A stretch of 64,000 nucleotides of DNA from Tridacna crocea (taxonomy: Eukaryota > Mollusca > Bivalvia > Cardiida > Cardiidae), in contig OX031071.1 of the NCBI GenBank assembly GCA_943736015.1, forward strand, positions 27,295,619 to 27,359,618, given 5' to 3'. Of this stretch, positions 9,961 to 21,774 are shown piece after piece. The notes beneath the pieces are model-generated. The model did not search any database and was not told the DNA's origin. It saw nothing but the letters and a program-made list of their open reading frames with translations. The position numbers and the translations under genes are program-made. Numbering within the stretch: the stretch's first letter is position 1; each line of letters starts with the position of its first letter.

Positions 9961-11046
9961 GACCTGTGTAATGCACTTCCGGTGAACATTTGGCAAAAAT
10001 TCTAATTGGTTGTTTAAGAAATAATCTTCTTTCTATCGTGGTATATCGTTCAATAAACCATAGTTGTGAGTTATGAGGCACAATAAATAATCCACGAGGG
10101 CGATAGCCCGAGTGGGTTATTCATTGCGCCCCATAACTCACAACGTGGTGTATTGAACGATATACCACGATAGAAAGAAGATTATTTCGATTCTAACATG
10201 GCCAATTTTTAATGAAAGGAAAACAAGTTCAAATTAAGAGTAAAAACGCGGATGAAGATTACGTTCCAATGAATAACTCACTCATTGAATGACGTCACTC
10301 TACATGGATTGTTGCAGATTTCACCACGTTTGCCTTGCACTGTGTTTATAGAGCCAAAGTCGCGTGTCATGTTAGAATAAATAATAAATAAGGATTTATA
10401 CAGAAATAATATTTTTGCACATTTCTAACAGATCAGAAATTCCGTTTATGTCTATCTTGAAACTATTTTTTGATACTTTTGTTTGTTTTCTAAAAAGGGA
10501 GGTAATTATTCTCTTTTTCAATTGAGAATACAGCAGTTTTAGATTTATAAATGATAATTCAAAGAAGGAAAAAATGGAAAAAATGAAAAGGTGAAAGTAG
10601 TTCAATATTCTAACATGACACGCGACTTTGGCTCTATAAACACAGTGCAAGGCAAACGTGGTGAAATCTGCAACAATCCACGTAGAGTGACGTCATTCAA
10701 TGAGTGAGTTATTCATTGGAACGTAATCTTCATCCGCGTTTTTACTCTTAATTTGAACTTGTTTTCCTTTCATTAAGAATTGGCCATGTTAGAATCGAAA
10801 TAATCTTCTTTCTATCGTGGTATATCGTTCAATACACCACGTTGTGAGTTATGAGGCGCAATGAATAACCCACTCGGGCTATCGCCCTCGTGGATTATTT
10901 ATTGTGCCTCATAACTCACAACTGTGGTTTATTGAACGATATACCACGATAGAAAGAAGATTATTTCTTAAATACTCATTTTTAATTATAGCTAATTTTG
11001 CATGATGATATTTTAGTGGAAATAGCTGTTTTCCATTACACAGGTC
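9961..11046. mobile_element. Foldback element with 366-bp arms and 13-bp outer inverted ends
   Basis: The outer ends GACCTGTGTAATG (9961-9973) and CATTACACAGGTC (11034-11046) are exact inverted repeats. Inside, 10013-10378 and 10609-10972 form a long inverted repeat around a spacer at 10379-10608. Each arm begins with its own hairpin built on TATCGTGGTATATCG, so the molecule can fold at three levels. TTAA lies just outside the left end (9954-9957) and just beyond the right end (about 11050). The 2666 copy of the host segment has an uninterrupted GACTTAAACATG here, so TTAA was the target. A shorter relative without the arm insertions lies at 48217-48435. No coding capacity. Confidence 0.8.
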
Positions 11047-13232
11047 ATTATTAATTCTTTATTTCCTCCATAATTGAAGATTACAGATTATTAAAGACAA
11101 TTATACATACATACATATACACAGATCCACATGTTAACATGGTTTCATCCATCATTCAACAACATCAGAAGACAGACAGACGGATGTACGAACAAAGAGG
11201 GAAAAAAACACCCTCATGACAACTAAACACAGAAACAGACACCCACACATATACCGCCCCCCCCCCCTACCTAGTTAATCCTAATTCCACATATATCCCG
11301 TATACTTCGGGCTTCTAAGATTTTAATCTTATAATCTTAATTTACTATTAGCCTACTGAATTCTTAAGAAATACAGACCTAAGTTCTACAGTTTATCTTG
11401 GTATGATCCCCAAATACTGTCTAAACAAAATAATACTGAAGTCAAAAATTCCACATGAGATACCTTTAAAATTTGTAAAAATTCGGCAACAGGTGCTCCT
11501 AACAAGATATACACTCTGGTTTCGTCACTTAATGAATTGTAGTAATTTAATACATCATCACCAAACTTAGACTTAATAATGTTACAGATTTGTGCTCTTT
11601 TTCCTGAAGTAAATGAACAATGCTCCAAACAGTGTATTACCACATTGGTGTACAAGATCCCACATCTCTCACACAAAGTATTTTGTAAACTTAAACTCTG
11701 TCCAAAACTTGAAATCATAGATATTACATTTCTACACTGAGGAAGTAATTTGTATTTACATTTACTTATATGCCAAAATATACTTTCACAAAAAGCTGGG
11801 TATATTTTGGAAAATAAGTAAAGGTCTGGATCAGCTCCGGTATCATTCATCCAGCGATTTACATAATATGCATGTGTATGATTCTTAAAGATTTTTTTCC
11901 ATGCGGACTGAAGAGGAAACTGTGAACTGTTATAGAAACTGTCTAAATAATCATTCAGGCCATATTTCTTCAAAACATTACTTATGTCATTGAAATATCC
12001 GTATTGCATTGTATTGGTATTCATTTTAAAATTACAAAGTCGCTTTAGAAAGACGAGTTTGATAATATTATCAGTTTTTAAACGACATAACTGACCAATA
12101 AATTTAACTTGCGCCTATCTATAATAGTTACCAAGTCGGTCATTTGTAACAAACTCAAGACTACATCAGTTCTGGTTAACCTATTCAGTCCTTGAATTTT
12201 CTTTAAACAAAACCGATGAACTCTCTCCAGTTTTAATAAGTCCTGGGAGGATAGTGCAAACAGCATTTCACACCCAAATACCCCCCGCGGTATAACAATA
12301 CTGTTATAAAGTTTCTTACATGTAAAAGGATGCAGACACTTAGAGTTTACCCCGATATTGAACAGATTCATAAAAGATCCTCTTAATTTCAAAGCAAATT
12401 CTTGAACACTGTCAAAATTTGATAAATATTTATTGCAATTGATTCCCATATGCGTATAGTTTTCAGACTCTTGAATAGTACTGTTACCAATTTGCCATTT
12501 CCTATTTGAAAACCTAAACTGGCGTTTATTTTCATTAAAAACTATTACACTACATTTTACAGGATTATAATCAAATAGCCAGGTTCTCGAATACGAGTAA
12601 CATAGATCCATCAGTCGATCAAGACCTCGCTTGGATAAACTAAGTAAAACCATGTCGTCTGCTGAAGTTATACAAGGTAAGTGGATGTTAGATAGGACAA
12701 GCCCGTGTCGGCTGTTCTCTAATGTACACAATAATTCATTTCTGAAGCATAAATAGAAAAATGGAGAACTTAATCCTCCTTGTCTCGTGCCGACTGCAAC
12801 ATTGAACGAATCTGATCTGTACCCTTTAAATAACACACAACACTCGGTTTCATCATACAAGCTTATAACACACTTGAGAGTTGCGTTACTTACTCCCATT
12901 TTCGAAAACTTATAAAACAGACCATCTTGGCAGACCGTATCAAAAGCCTTTTTTATGTCTAAAAAACATGTATATAACTTGCTAGATGATTCTTTAGCAT
13001 AGCAAATACATTCCTTCAGTAAAAACGATGTCATAGAACAGCTAATACCTTTTTGGAAACCAAATTGCAATGGGTTTAATTTTACAGTCATTTGAGATTT
13101 TACTTCATTAAGTAATAATAACTCGTATACTTTCAGTATAGCAGACGACAATGTGATGGCTCGATAATTGTTGGGGTCACTTTTTTCTTTCTGCCACCTT
13201 TATGTAATGTAATAATAATGCCATTTTTAGGC
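11047..13232 (-). pseudogene. Non-LTR retrotransposon (LINE) reverse transcriptase, frameshifted
   Basis: A minus-strand reverse transcriptase runs from about 13232 to 11386. In the frame from 13151 the recognised blocks are FGFQKGIS (residues 30-37), LDIKKAFD (64-71), GTRQGGLSSP (121-130) and SADD (163-166). The last stands in place of the usual YADD/FADD, so the catalytic aspartates are kept. A frame change near 12085 separates this from a C-terminal part (12024-11386) that has a CxxC...H zinc-finger-like motif near CERCGIL. Another shift lies in an A run near 13188. Upstream endonuclease sequence is missing, so the copy is 5' truncated. The 3' untranslated tail runs to about 11047. Clade not assigned. 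Confidence 0.85.
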
Positions 13233-15740
13233 CAGGGAATCCCCCTTGAGAGGGATTCCCTTGCCTATAGGGATCGTAAGCTGCCTTTTCCGGACTACTT
13301 TCAGACAAAATGTTGAACGGCGTGTCCACTCGTGATTGCTGAGTCCGCCAAAACAACTAGTTTCCCTCAAAGCTTTCATCTGCAAAATACCATGGAATTG
13401 CAAGGGTATTACGACCCTTAAATAACTGACGAGTGTGTGTTTTTTATCCCGTTTTCGTCATTAACCTAATAAAGGGGTAACCTAATAAACTTAGCTTTAT
13501 CCGGCAGTTGTGTATTCCTACGCGCTATACGGTTAATATCTATAACGTTGTGATGACATTTGAACATATGTGTCACAAAACGCGTGTCCGCTGACATGCG
13601 ATTGTAAATAAAGCAAACTACATGTACATATAGAATATTGGCCCGTGTTACGTTTATCAATTTTTCTTATGTATATCTACTAAATCTAGGGTACTTTGAC
13701 TGTGGTGCTTTCTACACCGACAAAAATAAACTATTTCCCACTAGTGTGTCCACTTCTCTGCATACCACCTGCTGTTGTGATAGCAATTTCCGACTGCTGG
13801 AGAAATCGGCCCCTGGAAAAATCGCCCCAAAACTGCTTGGAGACGATTTCTCCGGAGAAATCTGGTGAAATCATCCCCAAATAAAATTTTAGAGAAATCG
13901 ACCCCAACATCAAATTTCATCCATGTCGTTATTCAAGTTATCTATAAAAATTATTTTTGAAACTTCGTTGTCTTTAGTACGTACATTATGTGTATTAGTT
14001 ACCTTTATCCAAGAGTTATTTGGTAGTTTTGCCATTGTTTATAACTGCCTATTTCACACTGATAGGATGTATTTCACACATTTTACACCTGTCACAAATA
14101 GATTATACGTGTGTGATTCTTTAAATATGTATTTGATTGACTTTGATTTGAAACCAAATAAATGCTTATATTTTTTTTCTCTAGTGGTTCGCTTGTCATT
14201 TAATGTATTTTTTTTTTATATTCATATATGCCCATTATTTTGATTTATTGTATGAAGAGTTTGTTTCATTCTGTCTCTCTCCCTCTCTCTCGTATATTTT
14301 CCTGCCCTTTCCTACTTGTACATTTTCCATCACCCAATACGAGATTCATGTCCAGCCGTCGATCCTGAAGTCACTAGCTAGTTCGATCCCATAAAGTGTG
14401 TTTTATTGAATCACATCTCTGGTTACTGTATATTGAAACCCTTTTCAACAAAAGCATTTCCTCCTTTTCCCACAATATTTTCTAGCATTTGAAAGACGAA
14501 TGTTACTTTTTTATTAACATTTGATTTGTCTTCTGCAACTGCTTTCAACTTTTTTTCCAGAAAAAAGAAGTCTTTTGGTTAAGGGAGATTTAAAAAAAAA
14601 CAAACACTTATTTACAGAGATTCAAAGGACTTAGATTTCAGAGACCTGTATGTTTAGTATGTGATTAGAGAAAATTGTACCCTATAACAATACCTATCAT
14701 CAATCCTCAATAGGAAATTGACCGAGCTTGTGGACTCTAAAAATGTACTTCGCTACCATCTGAACTATATTCCACGGATAAAACCATCATTTTAGCAACA
14801 CTTCATTTGTCTGCAAGATACATTCAATGTTGATAATTCTGAAAATCTGGGGATTGGAGGCATACTGACTACTGCAAGCTACAAATATCTTTCAAACAGC
14901 CTATTTTCTCTCTCTCTCTCAAAATTACGTTACACCAGCCAGGCTGATTTAAAAAGCGTGTTGTCCACAGAGCATCCTGATTGTGAGACAAAACCACAAT
15001 GTTTTTCAAGGCTCTTTCGGCTAACACCATGTTAAATTTTGCTTCTGATGAAGCACCTTAATTTACCATCTGTAAAAGTTGCTTATAAATCTCAGTATTT
15101 AATTGTAATTATATGTTGGTCCTATAATCTCTCATGAAGTGATTACTAATTTCATGTGGGTCATCAATGGAAATTAAATAGAGGTAGTTGATTTGGCAAT
15201 TAAAATAGTGATAAAACATTTTTAATACATGTATACAATCTACTGTGCGACGTAATTGACAATAAAGAAACTTGTCATTTGATTAGGATAAATTTTGGGG
15301 AAAAATATGCTACTGTTAATAGACGACTCATAAATGTGAAAAATAACGCCATTCAGGACTTCACATGTTTTCAGAAAATTTAGATAACCAAAGTTGGTAT
15401 TGCACCGATTGAATAGTTCAATTTTGACTTGAGATTGTTTACAAGCACGACAAATTACTGAGTATTCTAAGCCATTATCAAGCACCCCATAACTGTAAGC
15501 ACATGCCTACCTCTGGCTTAATTAGTTTCTGGCTGGTGCTTTCTTGTATCAGTTTAAAATTTCCTGTTAAAACAAAGAATTCCAGGGGCTTAGTGGAACC
15601 CGCTTGTATCCCTGTCCGTCTATCTGTTTGTATTAATTAAAATTGACCTCTTGTATTGGTTCGTATCCTCAATTTCCTGGCCTTCAGTACTATCAGTACT
15701 TTGATTAAGTTTCTTAGGCATGTAAGAGTACTGGTACTCA
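13233..15740. other. No gene recognised; short palindromes, MITE fragment, CT tracts
   Basis: At 13232-13258 a short palindrome GGGAATCCC...GGGATTCCC marks the LINE's truncated end. Around 13790-13910 a block like GAAATCGNCCCC recurs four times, with the palindrome GATTTCTCCGGAGAAATC near 13846. Short CT microsatellites lie near 14273-14300 and 14911-14922. A MITE fragment occupies about 14450-14590. I found no splice-bounded open frame with protein-like character. Confidence 0.45.
14450..14590 (-). mobile_element. MITE fragment
   Basis: It retains AGCATTTCCTCCTTTTCCCA, CACAATATTTTCTA and GTCTTCTGCAACTGCTTTCA from the type A right half. The hairpin's left side and both termini are degraded. 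Confidence 0.55.
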
Positions 15741-16482
15741 TCTTTATGTAATGAGTGGTAAACAATTTGTTTTTGGTCATGTTTATTACTTAAAGTTAAT
15801 TGCATTTCGCTGCAACACAGATAAAACCGACGAAACAGAAAGTCAGTATAGCGCTCTATATTTGCTACCGGAAAATTTACGATGGACTTGAGAGGGTACG
15901 GTATACAGTAAATGTCCAAATATGAAAAAGATCACCTGGGCGTCTTATTATTGAGAATAACATATTTGGGTACTTAAAACTTGTTCTCAATACACTATAC
16001 TTAAATCAGAATTTGGTGAGAATATGTCCAGAAATTATCAAGAAAATAGTGCCAAATTTGTACCTTGAATCCAATCCCGCTTTCGTGCTTGATGCTGCGT
16101 TAAAAAATTCGACAAATGAACTCATATAAATCGTTCAGTGGAAACACTAAAAACGTAGTACAGTTAAAATTTCGATGGCAGTGGAGTTTAAATAAAAGGC
16201 CAAAAAAATACCGGTATATATCGGGTGCTGCGAGTTGTTACTTTCCCCATAGAATCTGTCAGTCACATAGTTAAATTTCTAATCGCTCTAGAGTTTAATA
16301 AATTTGATCATTTTTAGCTCCTTTACACTATCGTGAAAAAATCAACAAAGTTATCGTGTACAACAGGCAAAACGGAATGTGCAAGATGACTAGTCCACTG
16401 GATCAAAGCACTTCGGTATCAAATAATTAATTCTTATAAGATGTACCTGTTGAAGATAATTATTATTTAAAGGTCTAAAAAA
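15741..16482 (-). repeat. Inverted partner of 1541-2279
   Basis: Reverse complement of the left outer arm, with scattered substitutions and small indels (for example TTGTTGA/TTTGTTGA near 16347). It is separated from the inner partner (9000-9957) by 5.8 kb holding the foldback and the LINE, so the right side of the duplication has been opened by later insertions. Confidence 0.75.
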
Positions 16483-17967
16483 ATTGCATTTTGGACCGTT
16501 CAAATTCAATACCCTGTCGTAAATCGTATTTTACGGTTAAATGTTTTTTATATGATCCCTTTGTGCTCAATCTAACATACACATATTCTATTTTAAGAAA
16601 AAAAGTTTGACTGGTGGGAATCTGTTTGACTGTACTAGGATACTTATCAAAACAAACGGGAGTTCACTGTGGAAGTTGTTTCCAGAGGATTCAAAGGTTA
16701 TGAAGGTCAAGATTTTTACTTTTGCTCCTGTTTTATATAAATAATTTGTTACGTAATGGATGAATCAGGGAGAAAGATTGCGTCAAACTACCGAGGCAGG
16801 TAATATATCAATAAACAAAAGTACATGCATACCTGGTAAATTTGGATTTAAAAAACAGGTGGACAGTTAATTTTTGTCGCCAGGGGGTGCTTATCATATT
16901 GCAGATCGAAAAAAATCCAAACAGTATAAAACCAATATTATTAAAACAGCGATTACGTAATCGAATCGCTGTTTAAAAAGGTATGTTGACGAGTTGAATT
17001 TCTGCAAAATGGCTGTTTCTATGGTAACCGTTTGTATCAAAACACTTAAAATGACTATATCTTCATAAAAGACAGTAATACAGTGATAGAAAGTTTATAA
17101 TACAATGGAAATATTATTTTCCATATTTAATTTATTATTTCTTGATTCTGTATAAATGAAATAATAATCTGAATTCATTTTCTTTTAAAAAAATTATATA
17201 TTTTCCAATTTCTTGACTTGCTAAAATATAAGCAAAATCAACATGTAGTCTTCATTTAATTCCAATTTTTAAAAAATCTTATATAGAATTTTCTAATTTT
17301 TTGGTATATATAGTAAAATTTAATGGTAAGTAAAACAAATGAGAAGAAAAAGATGTGCTGACGTGTTAGATCTTTTGTAAAATGGCCGTTTCCATAGTAA
17401 CCGTTTAGGTGCTCTGACTGTCATGTTCAGTAGACTCTAGTCTCTGAGAAAGTCGATACCGCCGAAAAACTTTCCTGTATTCTTCTTACCTTTTCCCCTT
17501 TATATCTTTTTGCAAAATGTCCGTTAAGTCGGTATTGTAGACTCATTCTTCGCTTCGAAAGGTACCATATCCGAAATTCAAGGTATTGTCCGAAAAATAT
17601 ACAAGTACCTTCTTTGAGAAGAGTAACTGTGTGATATTGTCTTCCTTGAAATCGCCAAAATGATGAGAAGAAATTACTACCGAAAACGTCAAATCTTAAA
17701 AATATATTTTGATCAGACCGTTTTTTCCTTTTAATCGGCTGCAAATGATGTCAGTTAAACATGTATAAGATTTTTTTTAAAATACCACTCTGTAAATTCA
17801 TTAACCACGACTTAATTGTCACGGTGCTATACGGCTCTAAAAGTGGTACATGGCTTACTTCCCCTGATTAGCTTATGTCCCGTACCTGCGTGACGTCATT
17901 GTCGAGTCAGCCTGCGTATACAGTCAGTAGAAATTAAGTAGGAACGCGGATGATCGTACGCAGAGTA
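16483..17967. other. No gene recognised; one 60-bp direct repeat
   Basis: Segments around 16980-17040 and 17350-17412 are diverged direct repeats: both contain AAAATGGC/GTTTC followed by TATGGTAACCGTTT or TAGTAACCGTTT. The rest is AT-rich without recognised features. Confidence 0.45.
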
Positions 17968-17971
17968 TTAA

Positions 17972-18166
17972 CCGACAAATTTTAGACTTTTCCAAACTGA
18001 AAGAGTTTTAACTTTCATGACAATGGCAGAAAATTACCCGAACGGCAAGAAAACACTGGGGGAAAAGGAGAAATTGCTCGTAACGACCAATTTCTCCTTT
18101 TTCCGTAGTGTTTTCAAAAGACTTGTACTGCTGACACGTAAAAACAAGGGCTTGTTTAGGAAACGG
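17972..18166 (+). mobile_element. Hairpin MITE, type C
   Basis: TTAA at 17968-17971 and 18167-18170. Type C resembles type A at the ends, but the centre is GGAGAAATTGCTCGTAACGA and the right half contains ACTTGTACTGC and GACACGTAAAAACAAGGGC. The left terminus has lost about ten bases. Confidence 0.75.
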
Positions 18167-18199
18167 TTAATGATATAATAAGTAAATATTTTCCTTTAA

Positions 18200-18560
18200 A
18201 GATGGGTATTTAGAATTTTCATATTACACAAAATTAAAACATATATACTGTATATCATTGAATTTTATATGAAAAACAATACAAATCATCAATAATTTAT
18301 AATCATAAAATTACCCCCCCCCCCCCCCCAATTTTTTTTGATGGTATTCCCTTAAAAGGCTACGTATTCTCTTAAGTTATTTTTAGTTTTCACGCCAAAA
18401 ATCAATAAAGCATTGTGGGAATGTCAAGTGACTGGCTCGTGACAAATAACATTCAAATTCCAATACATAACAAACATGTAAAAATTATTTTCCATAATGT
18501 CTTCTTCGGACTGATGTTTGAAACTTCGTCCGTGTTTTTTTCCTGTATTTAAATGAGAGA
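18200..18560 (+). repeat. Dispersed repeat, inverted partner at about 61960-62290
   Basis: The blocks GGTATTCCCTTAAAAGGCTA, GCATTGTGGGAATG and CATGTAAAAATTATTTTCCA recur as reverse complements at 62145, 62085 and 62015 in the same order. A C tract (about 18314-18329) and a T run precede them. The two copies span 44 kb. No terminal inverted repeat was identified. Confidence 0.7.
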
Positions 18561-18766
18561 ACTGATAATCTAAAAATAGAACGTGTCTCCCGCTGTTGTC
18601 AACCTGGTCCGTAATAAATCTCTAATTTCTCGTGTTGTTGGATGGTTTTCGACTACTGGGGTTTTATGAACGCAAATTAAAAGGCTTTAGGAGTATAAGG
18701 ATAATTTTTTTGCATTTTTGTAAAATTTTCGTCCCAAAATCTGCAGGGCCACCTTTAAAATACAGG

Positions 18767-18901
18767 ATGAAGAGAGTTTCTCTTTCAAAAACAAAGATCA
18801 TCATATTTTGGTTGCTGACTTTCAGTTTGGTTCAGTCCACAATTTCATTGGTCTGTGAAGACTTTGTGACAAGACAAATTCCAGTAATAAAGTTTGGATA
18901 A
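18767..18901 (+). CDS. Possible small secreted-peptide ORF or first exon (weak)
   Basis: An ATG at 18767 opens a 44-codon frame. It starts MKRVSLSKTKIIIFWLLTFS and ends IPVIKFG before a stop. A basic start followed by a hydrophobic stretch is what a signal peptide looks like, and a possible donor (GTAATA) lies near 18885. Nothing downstream is clearly linked to it and I recognise no family. The local sequence is AT-rich and the pattern may be chance. Confidence 0.2.
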   Translation: MKRVSLSKTKIIIFWLLTFSLVQSTISLVCEDFVTRQIPVIKFG

Positions 18902-19189
18902 ACCAGGCAGATGTGTGTTGGTAATTTCTACATTTCCATAAATGAATATTTTTATTACTTATTCAAACTGTTGTCACATGTCAATTTTATGTTTACGTTC
19001 TGTATTTAAATGACACCATTTCATTTTCTTCATAAATAAACCAGTTTTTTACTGCTGATATATTTCATCTGATGAATATTAACCTAGAAAATGATTCCTT
19101 GATTATTTTCCCAGGAAAGACATTCACCAATGGCTGTTGCTGCGAAAGGACTCGCATGTTGTCAAAAGTGACATATTGTCAAAAGTGGA

Positions 19190-20150
19190 AACAAGAGGGC
19201 CATAATGGCCCTGTGTCGCTCCACTGGCTTTTTAATCCTTTACCACTCAAATTGAAGTGTTCATGACCCTGAAAAAGGGGGCCTTCGAAAACAATTAACA
19301 TTGTCAAGCAATATAAGCGGGTTAATTTATTGGCATAAAAGGTAAAGTTCTTGGGGAAAAAAAAAAGATGAATGATAGAAACCTTACTCTGAATTTATTA
19401 TTCAGCTCATGTGAGCATAACTATTAGCATCAAAATGAATTACACTGCCTGAAAACAGAATATTTTCTATCAAAAACCTAATCATGTATCACTGTAGTTG
19501 GATAATCAAGGGAGGTAAACTTTATCCTTTATAAAAAGAGTTGCTTCACTTGATTAATATTTAAATTGAAGTTATTATACTTTGAAGCCCATATTAAACT
19601 TGTGATTCCTGGAATCGAGCCATTTTAGACCCCAGGCCTATAATATGAAGAAACTTGGTAAAGAACCATTAGATAAAGCTACATGCTGAATTCAGTAGCC
19701 CTGGGCCTTGTGGTTTCAGAGAAGATTTTTAAAAATGTTATTTCAGTTTTGTTGCCATCATCAAATTCTTTCAAGAAATTCTGAAGAGGACCATGGCAGG
19801 ATCATTGCTGTGAAGTTTCATCAAATTTGTATGGGTAGTTTCAGAGAAGAAGGTTTTTGAAATAAAAGTTAACACACGCACAGACGGACGGACATTCTAA
19901 GGAGAGGAACTTGTGGGATCGAATTGCTCTTTATTCAATGCAACCCCACAAGTTGATTTTTTAACCCCACTAATCCCTAACCCCATACCTACCAGATGGA
20001 CAGAATGCAACCCCATACAGACTAAATGTACACCTACCCTAACCCCAAAATGTCCGCCTCTTAAGGGCGGGTGCAAGGACGCACGACGGACACCTGGCCA
20101 TGACATAATCCCGCTGGCCTTCGGCCATTGGAGCCTAAAACCACTGACAC
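19190..20150 (+). repeat. Mollusc-type dispersed repeat with a secondary insertion
   Basis: It begins ACAAGAGGGCCATAATGGCC near 19190 and contains a repeated GTTTCAGAGAAGA motif (19718, 19840). It reaches a GACGGACGG tract near 19880 and appears to end with CTGGCCTTCGGCCATTGGAG near 20130. Between the two GACGGAC-like tracts (19880 and 20085) lies about 160 bp rich in AACCCC, which looks like an insertion or an unrelated repeat. Frames crossing it have no domain. Confidence 0.55.
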
Positions 20151-20719
20151 AGAGGTGAAACAGTTTTGGCCAGGCATTATGCACAACGACTCGCATACTC
20201 TTTGTTATAGTTTAAACATATTTTATTGCCAATTGTTTATATATAACAAAGACAGTATTCATCCAAATAAGGCAAAAGGGTCTGCCCACAAGTTCTCACA
20301 ACTTAGCTTCGGCCATTTCCTTTGTTATACATGAGAGCCAAAAGAGGTTCGCTGAACATGTCATTTAGTGAGTTGCGAATTTTGTCAACATTGACTATTA
20401 CATACTGGCTCCTTTGTTTGGACCACGTCTATATTTTTCAGAACAACCCGTCTTGACAAAGGAATACACGAGAGCAGGTCTATCCATGCACGTATCCATT
20501 GTCTTGCCCATCTTGAAAGGATTTCCAAACAGCAAATGAAATGTGATTGGTGATAGGATTGTATATAAAGTGGTAGAAAAAACTGTCACCAGCATCATGT
20601 CCTTTTTTCACAATTTCAAAAGCCTTCTTCTTTAGGGTTTGTTTAAACACAGGATCATTTGTAGGTGGATAAAAAGGAAACAAGTTCCTGGTGGAAAAAA
20701 CTATTATTGCTGTATTTAA

Positions 20720-20915
20720 CCCTTTACTGGGTGACAAAATTGTAGCCTTGTCCAAATTGAAAGCATTTTTGCAGACAATGATTTAAATGTAGCTCAAATG
20801 GTGTATTTTTTTATCAGGTAGAAAATGGTTACCAGCATTTTCACCTATTCCCTCAATGTTTTTGAAAAGGCCACGGTCCCAGGATCATTAAAAGTCTACA
20901 TTGTTTATCTAGCTT
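20720..20915 (+). mobile_element. Degenerate hairpin MITE, type A
   Basis: The left TTAA is at 20716-20719 and the element starts CCCTTTACTGGGTGAC. The centre keeps GGTTACCAGCATTTTCACC. The right end runs into the next copy without a clear terminus. Confidence 0.65.
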
Positions 20916-20924
20916 ATTTGCAGA

Positions 20925-21132
20925 CAATGGGAATCTTGACTCATACATTATGGAAACCTTAGTCAAGGACAAATTCAGTGCAACTCATATGATATGATTT
21001 GTTCTTAAAAGGGTAGAAAACATTGTGGAAAAGAAGAAATTGCTGGTTACCAGCATTTCTCCTTTTTCCCACAATACATGTAGTTTTAAAAGACTTCTTC
21101 ATCAGGGTCATCAAAACACAGGGATGTCTGCT
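20925..21132 (+). mobile_element. Degenerate hairpin MITE, type A, left end lost
   Basis: It starts inside the family sequence at TTTGCAGACAATGG, has the centre AATTGCTGGTTACCAGCATT, and ends before TTAA at 21133-21136. Confidence 0.65.
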
Positions 21133-21471
21133 TTAAGTCTCCAGGTTAGAAAGGAAATTTGACCAATGCTAAAATATATCATTTTATTGTGGTATCTAAT
21201 TAAATATTGACCATTGATCTATATCTCAGTAAATAGACCTCTCCCTGTACCTGGCTCCCTTGTCCACTATATTCAATCTTAACCATATTGTTTTCTTCAA
21301 ACATTGTGGATGAAAAAAGAAAATAGATCTTGTAAATTCAGGCAATGACTTCTGCTGCTCATAGTTTTGATCTTTCTGAATTGAAGGGCATATTAAATCT
21401 ATTGATTACGAGATGAAAATCATGATTTCATCTGCGATGAAATATTTCAATTTGGGGGGATGTGGGGTTAA

Positions 21472-21675
21472 TCCTTTACCAAGCAATCAAATACAAAAAC
21501 TTATAAAAAAAAAAGCTTTTGAAAACCTTGTGGTAAAAGAAAAAAAATTCTTTTCCAACAATGTTTTTTGCCCCTCAAAAAACAAGTTTGAACTTTTAAA
21601 TCACATGTAATTTTTTGTCTGCAAATGTATATTATTTTGTCAGATCTAAAATTTTGTCATTTGGTAAGGAGCTAG
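21472..21675 (-). mobile_element. Hairpin MITE, type A, just upstream of the first astacin exon
   Basis: TTAA at 21468-21471 and 21676-21679. The hairpin centre is badly eroded to an A-rich run. The right end lies only about 17 bases before the splice-acceptor-like CAG at 21694-21696. Confidence 0.7.
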
Positions 21676-21690
21676 TTAACACATGTTTCC

Positions 21691-21774
21691 ATGCAGCTGG
21701 ACTGGTCAGCAGGTATATATTTGGTTTTAGATAAGAACCAGAATGCAGTGGTACAGACCTTCTTTACAGGCATG
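21691..21774 (+). CDS. Astacin exon 1 (end of leader; start codon is its last codon)
   Basis: The exon ends with ATG directly at the donor GTAAGT (21775). The frame continues cleanly into exon 2. The frame is also open upstream to another ATG at 21691, giving 27 further residues. I prefer the ATG at 21772 because it puts the hydrophobic segment at a proper signal-peptide position. A CAG at 21694-21696 could be an acceptor, so an earlier 5' UTR exon is possible. The transcription start is not visible. Confidence 0.65.

Noticed and set aside
19960-20060. AACCCC/CTAACCCC-like sequence suggesting a telomere relic
   Set aside because: Spacing is irregular, there is no run of TTAGGG-type units, and it lies inside a dispersed repeat.
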